The notes below the pieces were generated by a model. It was not told where the DNA came from, searched no databases, and saw only the letters and a list, made by a program, of their open reading frames with translations. DNA of 31,086 nucleotides from positions 1 to 31,086 of the forward strand of contig DIMW01000005.1 in the NCBI GenBank assembly GCA_002425765.1, in the 5' to 3' direction. This document shows, piece by piece, positions 31,086 through 31,086 of this stretch (position 1 is its first letter; every line of letters starts with the position of its first letter). Made by a program: the position numbers and the translations under genes. The stretch comes from Spirochaetaceae bacterium UBA5556. Lineage in GTDB: Bacteria > Spirochaetota > Spirochaetia > Treponematales > Rectinemataceae.

Positions 31086-31086
31086 T

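Noticed and set aside
1..31086. CRISPR arrays, phage genes, toxin-antitoxin pairs or rRNA
   Set aside because: I saw no regularly spaced repeats, no phage structural or integrase gene, no recognisable toxin-antitoxin pair and no rRNA sequence in the window.

Overview
The window looks like chromosomal DNA from a free-living or host-associated spirochaete (Treponema/Spirochaeta-like). This is inferred from gene content, not proven: a PnrA-type (TmpC/BMP) nucleoside-binding protein with its own ABC importer, CUT1 sugar-type importer genes without an ATPase, a lone cyclic-nucleotide-binding domain protein, and an HD-GYP/GGDEF signalling protein. Most of positions 700-22200 is GC-rich with tightly packed genes on the + strand. 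The last 9 kb is more AT-rich, has longer gaps, and carries accessory genes. Both ends of the window lie inside insertion-sequence transposase genes, as expected of a contig broken at repeats.

Layout. (1) 1-721: the 3' end of an IS transposase, then a non-coding stretch with one promoter. (2) 722-8470: uptake genes. A nucleoside-binding BMP protein is followed by pstS-pstC-pstA (phosphate importer without pstB) and then the nucleoside importer ATPase and two permeases. (3) 8485-11000: an amylosucrase-type GH13 enzyme and a small cNMP-binding-domain protein. (4) 11105-16590: an apparent catabolic operon with its own promoter: solute-binding protein, two permeases, an amidohydrolase-2 enzyme and an argininosuccinate-lyase-like enzyme. 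(5) 16599-17590: tRNA-Leu(UAA) and a Cof-type HAD phosphatase on the - strand. (6) 17674-22192: nagA, alanine racemase, a DapF-like protein whose two catalytic cysteines are both serine, and an M20 amidohydrolase. (7) 22193-26212: three small secreted beta-rich proteins, with a class I glutamine amidotransferase-like hydrolase (-) and lysA (+) lying between the first and the other two. (8) 26399-29368: an HD-GYP signalling protein and the remains of a diguanylate cyclase on the - strand. (9) 29369-31085: an apparently intact IS1634-like element that cuts off the diguanylate cyclase.

How the genes fit together. The first half is dominated by import of nucleosides, phosphate and an unknown small molecule that the amidohydrolase and lyase probably break down. 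The middle is amino-sugar, D-amino-acid and diaminopimelate/lysine chemistry around the cell wall. The end couples small secreted, pilin-like proteins with c-di-GMP turnover genes. The observations most worth checking are the Ser/Ser DapF-like enzyme, the lyase/amidohydrolase transporter operon, the family of secreted proteins, and the IS insertion that decapitates a GGDEF gene.
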